Part shown: one piece after another, positions 25,058-32,730 of the stretch
How the letters are laid out: each line of letters begins with the position of its first letter
Position numbering within the stretch: position 1 is the first letter of the stretch
Source of the DNA: Candidatus Sumerlaeota bacterium
GTDB taxonomy: Bacteria; Sumerlaeota; Sumerlaeia; Sumerlaeales; Sumerlaeaceae
Assembly: GCA_026398535.1 (NCBI GenBank)
Contig: JAPLSQ010000012.1
Location: 29,393-93,392 of the forward strand
Length of the DNA: 64,000 nt
Direction: 5' to 3'
Notes under the pieces: model-generated
Told to the model about the DNA's origin: nothing
What the model saw: only the letters and a program-made list of their open reading frames with translations
The model's database searches: none
Translations under genes and position numbers: made by a program

Positions 25058-26671
25058 ATGAGGCATATCAGAAAAAATGTTGTGTGCGCATTGTTGCTGG
25101 GCATCGTGAGCGCCATGATGGCCGGCAGATCATATTCCACGGAGACAATGCCATTGGCTTTTGAAAACGCCGCGAAGCTTTATGAATATCAGCGTCCCGA
25201 TGGGGCGCTGATGCTTTACCCGACTGCCACGGGGCAGGGCCGCCTTGTGCCGTATTTTTCCAATATTGCGGCTCTCGCATGGACAGAATCGGCGCGCGTG
25301 ACAACCGACACGGCGGCGCGCGGCAAGATGCTCGACGCGTGCGGAAAGTGGCTTGACTGGTATGCCTTTCATATGAATGCCGACGGCGCCATCTATGATT
25401 TTGAGTGCGATAAGCAAACCTGCAAGCCGACAGGCACTTATGACTCGACGGACAGTTATGCGGCGACGTTCTGTCTTCTTTTGCTGCGCCATCATGACGC
25501 GGCGGGCAATGCGGCACAAGTGCGCAAGCTTGAGAAGGCAGTCCGGGGCGCGCACAAGGCCATCGAACTTACAATGGATCGGGACGGCCTGACCTATGCG
25601 CATCCGTTTTATCCGGCCAGGTACCTGATGGACAATTGCGAGGTTGCGGCCGGTCTGGCCTCCCTGAAGCGGTTGTATGCCATTCTCGGCGACAGCGCCG
25701 GCCAGGCGCGCGCCGCCGGGCAACTCGACCGGCTGCTTGCGCAGATCGGGCGCTACTACCAGCGCAAAGCGGGCGTGTTTGGTTATACAATGAGTTCTTT
25801 TGGGACCATCAGCGGCGACTTCTCCAAAGCCTATCCCGACGCGCTGGCGAACCTGATGGTTCTGGGATGGCTGTCGGCGGGCGACGCGCCCGCCAAGGCT
25901 CTGCTTGGCAAGCTGAAAAGCAAATTCTGGGATTCGGAGAACAAAAATCCGGCGTTCCCCAACTGGTGGATCATGGCGGCGCTGGCCTGCGGCGATGGCG
26001 ATTTGAAAGGCAAGGCGCTGGAAGCGGCCGGGCGTCACTGCCGCAAGCGCGATGTGAATGCTCCCGATCTTGGCATGGCGGCCGCGCTTTGCGCCACGGG
26101 CATTGAAGCCTTTTCGTTCCCCGAATTGAGGCTGGCGTGGGACAAGCTGACCACGGCGCCCCCGCAAGCCAAAAGCAATGTGAGCGCAACAGAGGCGATT
26201 CCCCCTGGAGCAAGAGTTGTGCTCACAGGACACAAAGCCAAGGGCGGAATGCTTCCAAACGGGCAGTGGAAAATGGAGAAGGTTAAATTCCCGTTGCGTG
26301 TGGATTACCGGCTTGATGGCGCTGAATCATATCTGCAAATCAACCTGGTTTTTCCGGGCATTGTGTCGTGGGACAAGTTGCGCGCGATCAAGGTTGATAT
26401 GCCCGACGGAGCGGTCATCGTGGCCAGCCAGCTTCAAATTGCCCTCATGGAAGCGGATGGCGACGTGTGGGATTTCAAGCTGCCGCCGGCGGAGCGCACG
26501 GGCAAGCCGGTTGAGTTGGATGTCAGCAAACTGGCCATCAACCGCTGGGGGCGCGATGGCGATGGAAAATGCGATCTGAGCCAGACGGCCGGTCTGCGCT
26601 TTCAGATCGACGGCAACGGACGCTTGAACGGCGAGTTTCGCATCGAGGCAATTTCCGCGGTTCCGAAGTAA
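25058..26671 (+). CDS. Secreted six-hairpin glycosidase-like protein
   Basis: A 537-residue protein with a signal peptide (VVCALLLGIVSAMMAGRSYS) and a helical-hairpin domain (about 30-390) clearly related to that at 22919: both have YFSNIAAL/YFSCYAAQ, KWLDWYAFHMNADGAIYDFE and YLMDNCEVAAGLASL/YTMDNAEVFQGYYAA segments. Residues about 395-537 form a beta-rich tail. It lacks the CBM9-like part and the C-terminal W-x-x-Y motif of its neighbour. The 21-bp spacing suggests one operon, 21507-26671. It ends 1 bp before the convergent stop of the GH38-like gene. Confidence 0.7.
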   Translation: MRHIRKNVVCALLLGIVSAMMAGRSYSTETMPLAFENAAKLYEYQRPDGALMLYPTATGQGRLVPYFSNIAALAWTESARVTTDTAARGKMLDACGKWLDWYAFHMNADGAIYDFECDKQTCKPTGTYDSTDSYAATFCLLLLRHHDAAGNAAQVRKLEKAVRGAHKAIELTMDRDGLTYAHPFYPARYLMDNCEVAAGLASLKRLYAILGDSAGQARAAGQLDRLLAQIGRYYQRKAGVFGYTMSSFGTISGDFSKAYPDALANLMVLGWLSAGDAPAKALLGKLKSKFWDSENKNPAFPNWWIMAALACGDGDLKGKALEAAGRHCRKRDVNAPDLGMAAALCATGIEAFSFPELRLAWDKLTTAPPQAKSNVSATEAIPPGARVVLTGHKAKGGMLPNGQWKMEKVKFPLRVDYRLDGAESYLQINLVFPGIVSWDKLRAIKVDMPDGAVIVASQLQIALMEADGDVWDFKLPPAERTGKPVELDVSKLAINRWGRDGDGKCDLSQTAGLRFQIDGNGRLNGEFRIEAISAVPK

Positions 26672-26672
26672 A

Positions 26673-29435
26673 TCAGTATAATGTCCAATCCGTGATTTCT
26701 GTTGGCGGATAGGGTGCGCCGTATTCGATGCGAAGTGTTTTGATTTCGGAAGCTTTCATTGTGAAGGCGGCGTCGTCCTGGGGCGCGCCCGCCGCGGCGG
26801 ATTGATCGAAGATAACCTGGATGTCCTGTTCGAGCGGGGTGGTTTCCGTGACGCGGTTGAATGGGAACACTTGCGACTGTATGACCACGTTCGTCAGAGG
26901 CTCGCCCGAGACTTCGCGCAGTTTGACAATCTGTCCAAGGCCGAAATTGGCCTGTTTGATGCCGCAGATCATGATGTTGGGCTGATCCACAGAGAGGAAG
27001 CTCATGGCTTGGGCGGGCAACATGGCTCCGGATGCGGCGGCGACCACGCGCGGCTGAATTGGCGTGCAGACTTCCATGCCGAAGCGGGTGTCGGCCACGG
27101 TGTCGAATGGGCGGGCATGGGGCCGGAGGGCGAACAGGATGTCCCAGCGCGCGGGCGCGCCCGGTTCGGCGATCACGCTTCCCATGCTTCCGCCCTTCAG
27201 TTTGCACTGGTCGCCATAACGGATGAATTTGGAATAGAGGGTGGGCGGGGTTGATGGGCTGAAAGTGGCGGTTTGAAGATTGCCGAACGAATAGGCGTAG
27301 ACATCGGGCGTCGCGAAGGTGACGCCGTAATTTGTTTCGGACAGATCGATGCAGTGTTCGGGCGTGTGAGAACCGGTGTAGGAACCCTGCAGTGTGTCGG
27401 ATGACAACGGCGGGTTAAGCCATCCGGCGGGCGTGTCGATGCGTCCGACGCATGCGCTGAGATTGAAGGGAAATGCCATCGCGTAGTAGCGCGAGTTCAT
27501 GTCGTAGGGGGCAAAAAGCATTTGCGAGCGGTCGGGCGTGTCAATGATGTCGATGCGGTCAAGCTCCTCATAGAGCATGATTTCGGTTGCGGCGATGGGA
27601 TGCGCGGCGTTGGTGATGCGCAGGCTTGCCGCCACAGGACCGTTTTTCCCGGCGCTGATGATGGTGAAAGCGCTGCTGGGGACGGGAGTGCCGAAGCCGT
27701 AGAAATATTCAAGATTGGTGGCCGTGACGGAACAGTTGAATTGGACGGGGGCGTTCTGTTTGACGAGTTCCCTCGCGGCGCCCTTGTCGTAGATGCTGGA
27801 GATGTAACCGTTGGCATTGACGACAATGCGGCAGCGGGTGTTTTCGATGGAATTGGCGCCCACGACGAGCGAATGCGGAGCGGGGGAGGGCGTTCCATCG
27901 GCGATGAGGAAGCGTTTGTAGCCGATCGACGGGACATCGGGCGCGACGAACAGGAGCATGGCCGCGCTGGCGTCTTTCTGGCAGGGGATTTCGGTGTCCG
28001 TCACGGAGTCGATGAGGCGGAACTGGCGGTTAAGCAGAGCGGTGTCGGCTGGGACACGGACAAGGTCTGTGCGGGGCCACGACAACGGATTGAACACGAT
28101 GATGGAGTCCTGTGCGGGCGACGCCGCGGCGCCGAGAAGGTATTGTCTGGCGGTCTCAAGGGTGTCGCTGGTGTAGGTCTGCGCGCTCAGGGTGAAGTTC
28201 CTGAACTCCTGGTTGTTCTGGTCCACTTGCGCCTGCGTCCAGTAGCCGTCCCAGCAACCGCCCGCGCCGCTGTGTTCGTCGAGGGTGAGGATCATGTCCC
28301 ATGCGCTGTTGAATTGCGAGAAAGGATAACTTTTGATTCCGAGCGTTGTCGCGAATGACCACATTTTTTCGGCAGAGGGAACAAGGTCGTGGGCATTTTT
28401 GATGATTTTGTCGCCTTGCGGCTCAATCTGCTGGCATGTGTCCCATATGGTTGTCCAGTTGCCGGTTTGGACGGCAATCTGTCCGGAATATTTCTGTTCG
28501 AGATATTGAAAAAAGTCCTCCGGCGTGGCCATGATGAATTTCGGATTGGCATAGGCGGCGTTCCAGTTGCGGATGGCGGAGTAAAGGGCGGTGCTGTATG
28601 CGTTGTCGAAGGCATATTGGATCATGAGCGCGTCGTAAGGATAACCGGCCCGGGTCAGTTCCAGGAGCGATGATGTCAGGCGGTCCTTGTTCACGGCGCC
28701 GGTTGTGAAGAAGGGAAGTCCGTAACCGGCGCTGTCATCAAACGCCTCGCCATAGCCTTTGCGTGTTGACCATGTGAGGAGGCGCGTGCCGTCGGGCGCC
28801 TGCCAGTAGAACGGATATGACGCCCAGGGCTGGGTGAATCCGCCGCCGATGAAAAGGTTTTCGCCGCAGATCAGGTGCTTGATTCCCGATTTGGCAAGAA
28901 TCTGGGGATACGTCCATGCCACGCCGGGCACGTCGTCGTGCAACACCGTCTGGATGGCGATGCCGTATTTGTCGCGGTAACGCGCGGCGTTCCAGAGAAA
29001 GCGCGGCATTTCTTCGAAAGAAGCTTTGCCGCTGTGGAGCGTGTTGTGTCCGCCGCCGACACTGACGCGGCCTGCTTTGATGAGCTGCATAAGCTGGTTT
29101 ACGAGGGCGGTGTCGCTGGTGCGAAGGAGCCATTGCTCAAGCGCCCATGTTTCCTCGATATTCCACTTGTAATCGGAACGGGTCAGGCAATAGCTGATCT
29201 GTGCGTCGATCATGGTTTTGTATTTTGCGGCGACGACCGATGGCACATCGGTGAAGCCGATGTCGAGGTGGGCATGCGGAATGACATAGATCGTCTTTAT
29301 GGCGCTGTCGATGCCCGGTGATATGAGCGGGGCGGCAGAACTGGCGTCGGTGTTTTCAGCGCTTTGGGCGGGCAATGATGATAGTGTCAGCATAATCCCC
29401 GTCAGCACGAAAAACAGGGTGCGATTGAACGGCAT
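26673..29435 (-). CDS. Secreted GH38-like glycosidase ending in DWTLY
   Basis: This 920-residue protein has a signal peptide (LFFVLTGIMLTLSSLPAQSA). IYVIPHAHLDIGFTDVP carries the zinc-binding His and Asp of glycoside hydrolase family 38 and related proteins. The WNIEETWALEQWL and VLHDDVPGVAWTYPQILAKS segments also fit the GH38 N-terminal domain, and residues about 480-900 are the beta-rich C-terminal domains. The canonical nucleophile context of alpha-mannosidases is not obvious (SVGGGHNTLHSGKASFEE stands there), so substrate and even activity are uncertain; it may belong to a GH38-like uncharacterised family. It ends DWTLY, the shared C-terminal motif. It stands alone on the minus strand. 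Confidence 0.8.
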   Translation of the reverse strand: MPFNRTLFFVLTGIMLTLSSLPAQSAENTDASSAAPLISPGIDSAIKTIYVIPHAHLDIGFTDVPSVVAAKYKTMIDAQISYCLTRSDYKWNIEETWALEQWLLRTSDTALVNQLMQLIKAGRVSVGGGHNTLHSGKASFEEMPRFLWNAARYRDKYGIAIQTVLHDDVPGVAWTYPQILAKSGIKHLICGENLFIGGGFTQPWASYPFYWQAPDGTRLLTWSTRKGYGEAFDDSAGYGLPFFTTGAVNKDRLTSSLLELTRAGYPYDALMIQYAFDNAYSTALYSAIRNWNAAYANPKFIMATPEDFFQYLEQKYSGQIAVQTGNWTTIWDTCQQIEPQGDKIIKNAHDLVPSAEKMWSFATTLGIKSYPFSQFNSAWDMILTLDEHSGAGGCWDGYWTQAQVDQNNQEFRNFTLSAQTYTSDTLETARQYLLGAAASPAQDSIIVFNPLSWPRTDLVRVPADTALLNRQFRLIDSVTDTEIPCQKDASAAMLLFVAPDVPSIGYKRFLIADGTPSPAPHSLVVGANSIENTRCRIVVNANGYISSIYDKGAARELVKQNAPVQFNCSVTATNLEYFYGFGTPVPSSAFTIISAGKNGPVAASLRITNAAHPIAATEIMLYEELDRIDIIDTPDRSQMLFAPYDMNSRYYAMAFPFNLSACVGRIDTPAGWLNPPLSSDTLQGSYTGSHTPEHCIDLSETNYGVTFATPDVYAYSFGNLQTATFSPSTPPTLYSKFIRYGDQCKLKGGSMGSVIAEPGAPARWDILFALRPHARPFDTVADTRFGMEVCTPIQPRVVAAASGAMLPAQAMSFLSVDQPNIMICGIKQANFGLGQIVKLREVSGEPLTNVVIQSQVFPFNRVTETTPLEQDIQVIFDQSAAAGAPQDDAAFTMKASEIKTLRIEYGAPYPPTEITDWTLY

Positions 29436-29633
29436 GGACGACTTGTCTCCCGGGAGCGGTCTTGTATATTTATATTACTGTTTTCGCTCAAATTAGTTCC
29501 TGTTGACATACGGTCAATGAAAATCCTGCGATGTTAAATACGCATGGCATTTCATTGAAATGATTGTAAAGATGAGTTTGTTTTTGTTGGCGGGCATCGC
29601 GCGGCCGGTTCACAGACCACATGAGGGGCGCTT

Positions 29634-31466
29634 ATGTGCATGCATATCAAATTTAAGAAAGCGGCGCCTTGTATGACCATGGACTCACTTCGCCGCGCGG
29701 CGTCTCTCTCGCGTGCTCACAAGCGAAAACAACAGTATTTCCCGATGCTCCGGACGTTTGGATGCCGTTTTATCATCATCTTGCCGCTCTTGTGTGGCGC
29801 GGGAATCGTGACCGGGCAAACCACATCGGTCACAGAGGCGGGCACGGAGCAAAAGCGTCTGCAAGAGGAGCGACGCCGGTTTCAGTCGCAGGAACTTGCC
29901 ACCGCGAAGCCCTTCAGCTTCATTTTCAATCCGGGGGCGCCGCCCGGAATTGTCTGGAGGGATGCCGATGAGGCGCGGCGGCTCGGATGTGTTCAGCCTT
30001 TGCGCGTCAGATGGTTTGACGCCGACCTTAACGAAGTGACCACACCGACGCGGCCGGGCCGGACAGGGGCATACATCGAGACCACGGCGCCCAATGGAAC
30101 GCCGTTCAGACGGGCGATGACATTCTTCTGCCGTCCTCCTTTCTTCCTTGTGTATATGTTCCCCGGTCTCAGGCTGCCGGTGGCCTATCAGCCCGGCCCC
30201 ATCCCTGAAGCCGTATGGAATGAACACAAAGGGGAGATTTCGCGGACATCGCGCGATCTTTTCCTCCGGTCGTTCAATGACAGCGAAGCGGGAGCGATCC
30301 TGATGGCAGGCTTGAGCGGGACAAAGGCGCTGGGGCGCCCCGCCGCGCCTGTCGATTCCGCGGAGGTTCTTAATGAAGACTACCAGCTTGCCCTGAAACT
30401 CAAGCTGCAGGGACTGAAGGACAAGGCGCGCCCCTTGAAACCGCCGCGCAAACGAAGCGCGGGGCCTGCGCCCATTCTCCACAAAGGCGCGATGGCAGAG
30501 GCCGGCATGCGGCCGGATGCCAGGGCGAAAATTGACGCGGTCTGCCAGGCATGGGCGAAGGACACAAGCGAGCCTTTTACGGTGCTCGTGGCGCGCCGGG
30601 GCGTCATTGTCATTCACAAGGCGTATGGGCGCGACACCGACAGACGGCGCATCGGGCTTGATTACAGGTGCGATGTGGCTTCGATCACCAAGTTTGTGAC
30701 ATCGGTTCTCTTCACCCTGTTTCTTGACCAGGGGTTGATCGGACTCGACGATCCTGTTGGAACTATTCTCCCTGACTTTCCGGCAACCGGGCCCTACGCC
30801 ATGACGTTCCGGCAGTGTTTCACGCATACCAGCGGATTGAGCGGACACGGGGACTGGGGCGGCATGCGGAATCCGCAATTTGAAAATGTGATTCTGAACG
30901 GGATCGATGCCTTGGAGCCGGGGAAGTCCTATAACTACAGCGGTCTGGGTCTTGAACTGGCTGCCAAGGCGATGGAAGCCGCTTCAGGCAAAAGCGCGAT
31001 GAGACTGTACGAGGAGGACCTGTTCCGTCCGCTCGGTATAGGGGGCATTCCGATGGGAAGCGCATCAGCGGGCGCGTGCCTTACGGCATGGGATCTTGGC
31101 GTCCTTGCGCAGTGGCTGGCAAACCGGGGCAGTTATGGTGAAATGGAGTTTGTTTCACCACAAACATGCGGCAAGATGCTGCCTGTGCGGCTGGACACGC
31201 TTTACCCCGGGATCACGCAGGAGGAGGGACTCGGCCAGGGCTGGCAGCGCGATCTCAAGCCGGGAAGCGACGGGAATTCCACGCGCACGAAGGATTTGAT
31301 TTTCAGTCCGCGAACGCTTGGCCATGGCTCCTTGTCCGGTTGCATTCTGCGCGTGGACCTCGATCGCGAGCTTGTCGTCGTGCAAATTCGAAAACAGCAT
31401 GGCGAACGATATGCCAACTGGGCCACGAAGCTTTTCCTGACGGTTACAGATTGTGTGAGGGAATGA
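29634..31466 (+). CDS. Exported beta-lactamase-fold serine hydrolase
   Basis: The ATG at 29634 has a GAGGGG ribosome-binding site about 6 bases upstream, giving 610 residues with a long basic N-terminus before the hydrophobic signal (FIIILPLLCGAGIVTG, about 46-61). ATG 29745 would give a more usual signal peptide but has no such site. Residues about 95-240 form an unassigned beta-rich domain. From about 290 it is a class C beta-lactamase/DD-peptidase fold with S350-I-T-K353 as the catalytic SxxK, YNYSGLG as the YxN-like motif (Ser/Gly in place of the usual Asn), and LGHGSLSG as the third motif. A peptidase or esterase on peptidoglycan or glycan esters is more likely than antibiotic resistance. 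Confidence 0.82.
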   Translation: MCMHIKFKKAAPCMTMDSLRRAASLSRAHKRKQQYFPMLRTFGCRFIIILPLLCGAGIVTGQTTSVTEAGTEQKRLQEERRRFQSQELATAKPFSFIFNPGAPPGIVWRDADEARRLGCVQPLRVRWFDADLNEVTTPTRPGRTGAYIETTAPNGTPFRRAMTFFCRPPFFLVYMFPGLRLPVAYQPGPIPEAVWNEHKGEISRTSRDLFLRSFNDSEAGAILMAGLSGTKALGRPAAPVDSAEVLNEDYQLALKLKLQGLKDKARPLKPPRKRSAGPAPILHKGAMAEAGMRPDARAKIDAVCQAWAKDTSEPFTVLVARRGVIVIHKAYGRDTDRRRIGLDYRCDVASITKFVTSVLFTLFLDQGLIGLDDPVGTILPDFPATGPYAMTFRQCFTHTSGLSGHGDWGGMRNPQFENVILNGIDALEPGKSYNYSGLGLELAAKAMEAASGKSAMRLYEEDLFRPLGIGGIPMGSASAGACLTAWDLGVLAQWLANRGSYGEMEFVSPQTCGKMLPVRLDTLYPGITQEEGLGQGWQRDLKPGSDGNSTRTKDLIFSPRTLGHGSLSGCILRVDLDRELVVVQIRKQHGERYANWATKLFLTVTDCVRE

Positions 31467-31472
31467 GCGGAA

Positions 31473-31539
31473 GCGGTCGGGTGTGTTCTTCGCGTTCTTT
31501 GCATCTTTGCGCGAGATTGTCTTTAATATGGTTTTTTCT
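31473..31539. repeat. Dispersed intergenic repeat, copy B
   Basis: Near-identical to 5899-5966: GCGGTCGGGTGT, the TTCTTTGCR heptamer-like core, GCGCGAG, CTTTAATATGG and a T-rich tail. Like copy A it begins a few bases after the stop of a plus-strand gene. Confidence 0.72.
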
Positions 31540-31543
31540 TTTT

Positions 31544-31578
31544 CACGCAAAGTCGCCAAGGTCGCCAAGGAAATCAGG
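31544..31578. repeat. Purine-rich heptamer stretch (CGCAAAG/CGCCAAGG type)
   Basis: CACGCAAAGTCGCCAAGG and following bases carry the same heptamer theme as copies B and C, but in opposite orientation, and lie between them. Together the three elements form an inverted arrangement that could fold in RNA. Confidence 0.5.
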
Positions 31579-31592
31579 ATTGAAGGCATGGT

Positions 31593-31634
31593 GATCTTCG
31601 CGTTCTTTGCGTCTTTGCGCGAGATCATCTTTAA
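31593..31634. repeat. Dispersed intergenic repeat, copy C (core only)
   Basis: The core GATCTTCGCGTTCTTTGCGT followed by CTTTGCGCGAGATCATCTTTAA matches copies A and B but lacks their left flank and T-rich tail. Confidence 0.68.
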
Positions 31635-31832
31635 GCGGTGTGATAAGCGAAGAGTCATCCAATAAGGATGAGCAGGATCATCATGAGGACGCTTCAAAAT
31701 CCAGAATATCCTTGTTAATTAAGGGAGTTTTCATGCTCGCGCATGCGGCATCATGTAGTCAAATTTGGGCTGTTGCTTCAAGGCTGGCAACTGAGCGGGC
31801 GCCGCGATTCTATAATAAGCCCCGGCGTGGCA

Positions 31833-32624
31833 TCATTTGTTTACGAAACGCACCTCAAAGATCGCGGGCCAGAGTTTGCCTGTGATGAAGAATGTGCCGC
31901 GTGACGGGTCGCAGGCGATGCCATTGAGCACGTCAGCTTGAGTGCGCTCGTTCGGTTGCAGCAATCCGCTCGCGTCGATTTCGGCTGTCACGGCGCCGCT
32001 GAGCGGGTCGATCCGGACAATGCGATCATCGCCCCAGATATTCGCGTAAAGGCAATTCCCCGCATACTCGAGTTCGTTGAGTCCGGATAGCGGCGTTCCG
32101 CGCAGTGTGGCGGTCAGCGTGCCTGTCACGTCAAAGGTCTGTGTGTCGCGGAACTGCAGAACCGCGCTGCCGTCTGACATGATGAAGCGTTTGCCGTCGT
32201 GGCAAAGCCCCCAGCCTTCGCCTTTGTAGTGATGCCGCGCTGTTTCGCGCAGTGTGGCGATGTCGTAGACGATGGCGGTTCCTTCGCGCCATGTGAGCTG
32301 CACAAGACGGTTGCCGGCCGCGGCCAGTCCCTCACCGAAAAGATCGGGTTGCAGAGAGACCTGGTTGATCACCCCGCCAGTATTTGGATCCACTTGGCGC
32401 ACGGTTGATCTCCCGTATAATCCCGTGCTTTCAAACATGGCGCCATCCTGAATGACCAGCCCCTGGGTGAACGCCTGCCGGTCGTGAGGGTGCTTGCCGA
32501 TGACCTGCACGGTCATGCGCAATGGTTCTGTAGCGTATGACATACCGCATAGGCAAAGCAGGACCCCCGGGAGATGCCATCGGCTTCTGGCGGGGTGTCG
32601 CGGTGGCGGACGCATGTTTGTCAT
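31833..32624 (-). CDS. Exported glutaminyl-peptide cyclotransferase
   Basis: Starting at ATG 32624 (or 32615) gives about 263 residues with a signal peptide (GVLLCLCGMSYA). The rest is the plant-type/bacterial glutamine cyclotransferase beta-propeller: KHPHDRQAFTQGLVIQDGAM, FESTGLYGRSTVRQVD, EGWGLCHDGKRFIMSDGS, LNELEYAGNCLYANIWGDD and DVLNGIACDPSRGTFFITGK. It converts N-terminal Gln of exported proteins to pyroglutamate, which can protect against aminopeptidases. It is divergent from the permease gene at 32731, with 106 bp between them. Confidence 0.93.
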   Translation of the reverse strand: MTNMRPPPRHPARSRWHLPGVLLCLCGMSYATEPLRMTVQVIGKHPHDRQAFTQGLVIQDGAMFESTGLYGRSTVRQVDPNTGGVINQVSLQPDLFGEGLAAAGNRLVQLTWREGTAIVYDIATLRETARHHYKGEGWGLCHDGKRFIMSDGSAVLQFRDTQTFDVTGTLTATLRGTPLSGLNELEYAGNCLYANIWGDDRIVRIDPLSGAVTAEIDASGLLQPNERTQADVLNGIACDPSRGTFFITGKLWPAIFEVRFVNK

Positions 32625-32730
32625 TAGGTGTTGAAATATGGAAATCACACGAAACTTGCCTTGACGCGGGAGAATTATTCTTTTCAGCCTCAAAGGGAAT
32701 TGCGAACCATGTGATTTTGAGATAAACGCT

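Larger units (their letters stand above)
31467..31832. other. Repeat-rich 366-bp gap without a supportable gene
   Basis: No frame has coding character; a 60-codon plus-strand frame (31483-31665) is built only from repeat units. The gap carries two copies of the dispersed heptamer-based repeat, a purine-rich stretch related to it, and, at about 31650-31710, an ATCCAATAAGGATGAGCAGG-type segment also typical of intergenic repeats in environmental genomes. Confidence 0.65.

Noticed and set aside
29503..29540. Consensus TTGACA as promoter of the beta-lactamase-fold gene
   Set aside because: No -10-like hexamer at 16-18 bp spacing; kept out of the feature list.
31473..31634. Repeated short units suggesting a CRISPR array
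   Set aside because: Units are 7-9 bp variants without regular spacers of constant length, and no cas gene is near; it is a dispersed intergenic repeat.
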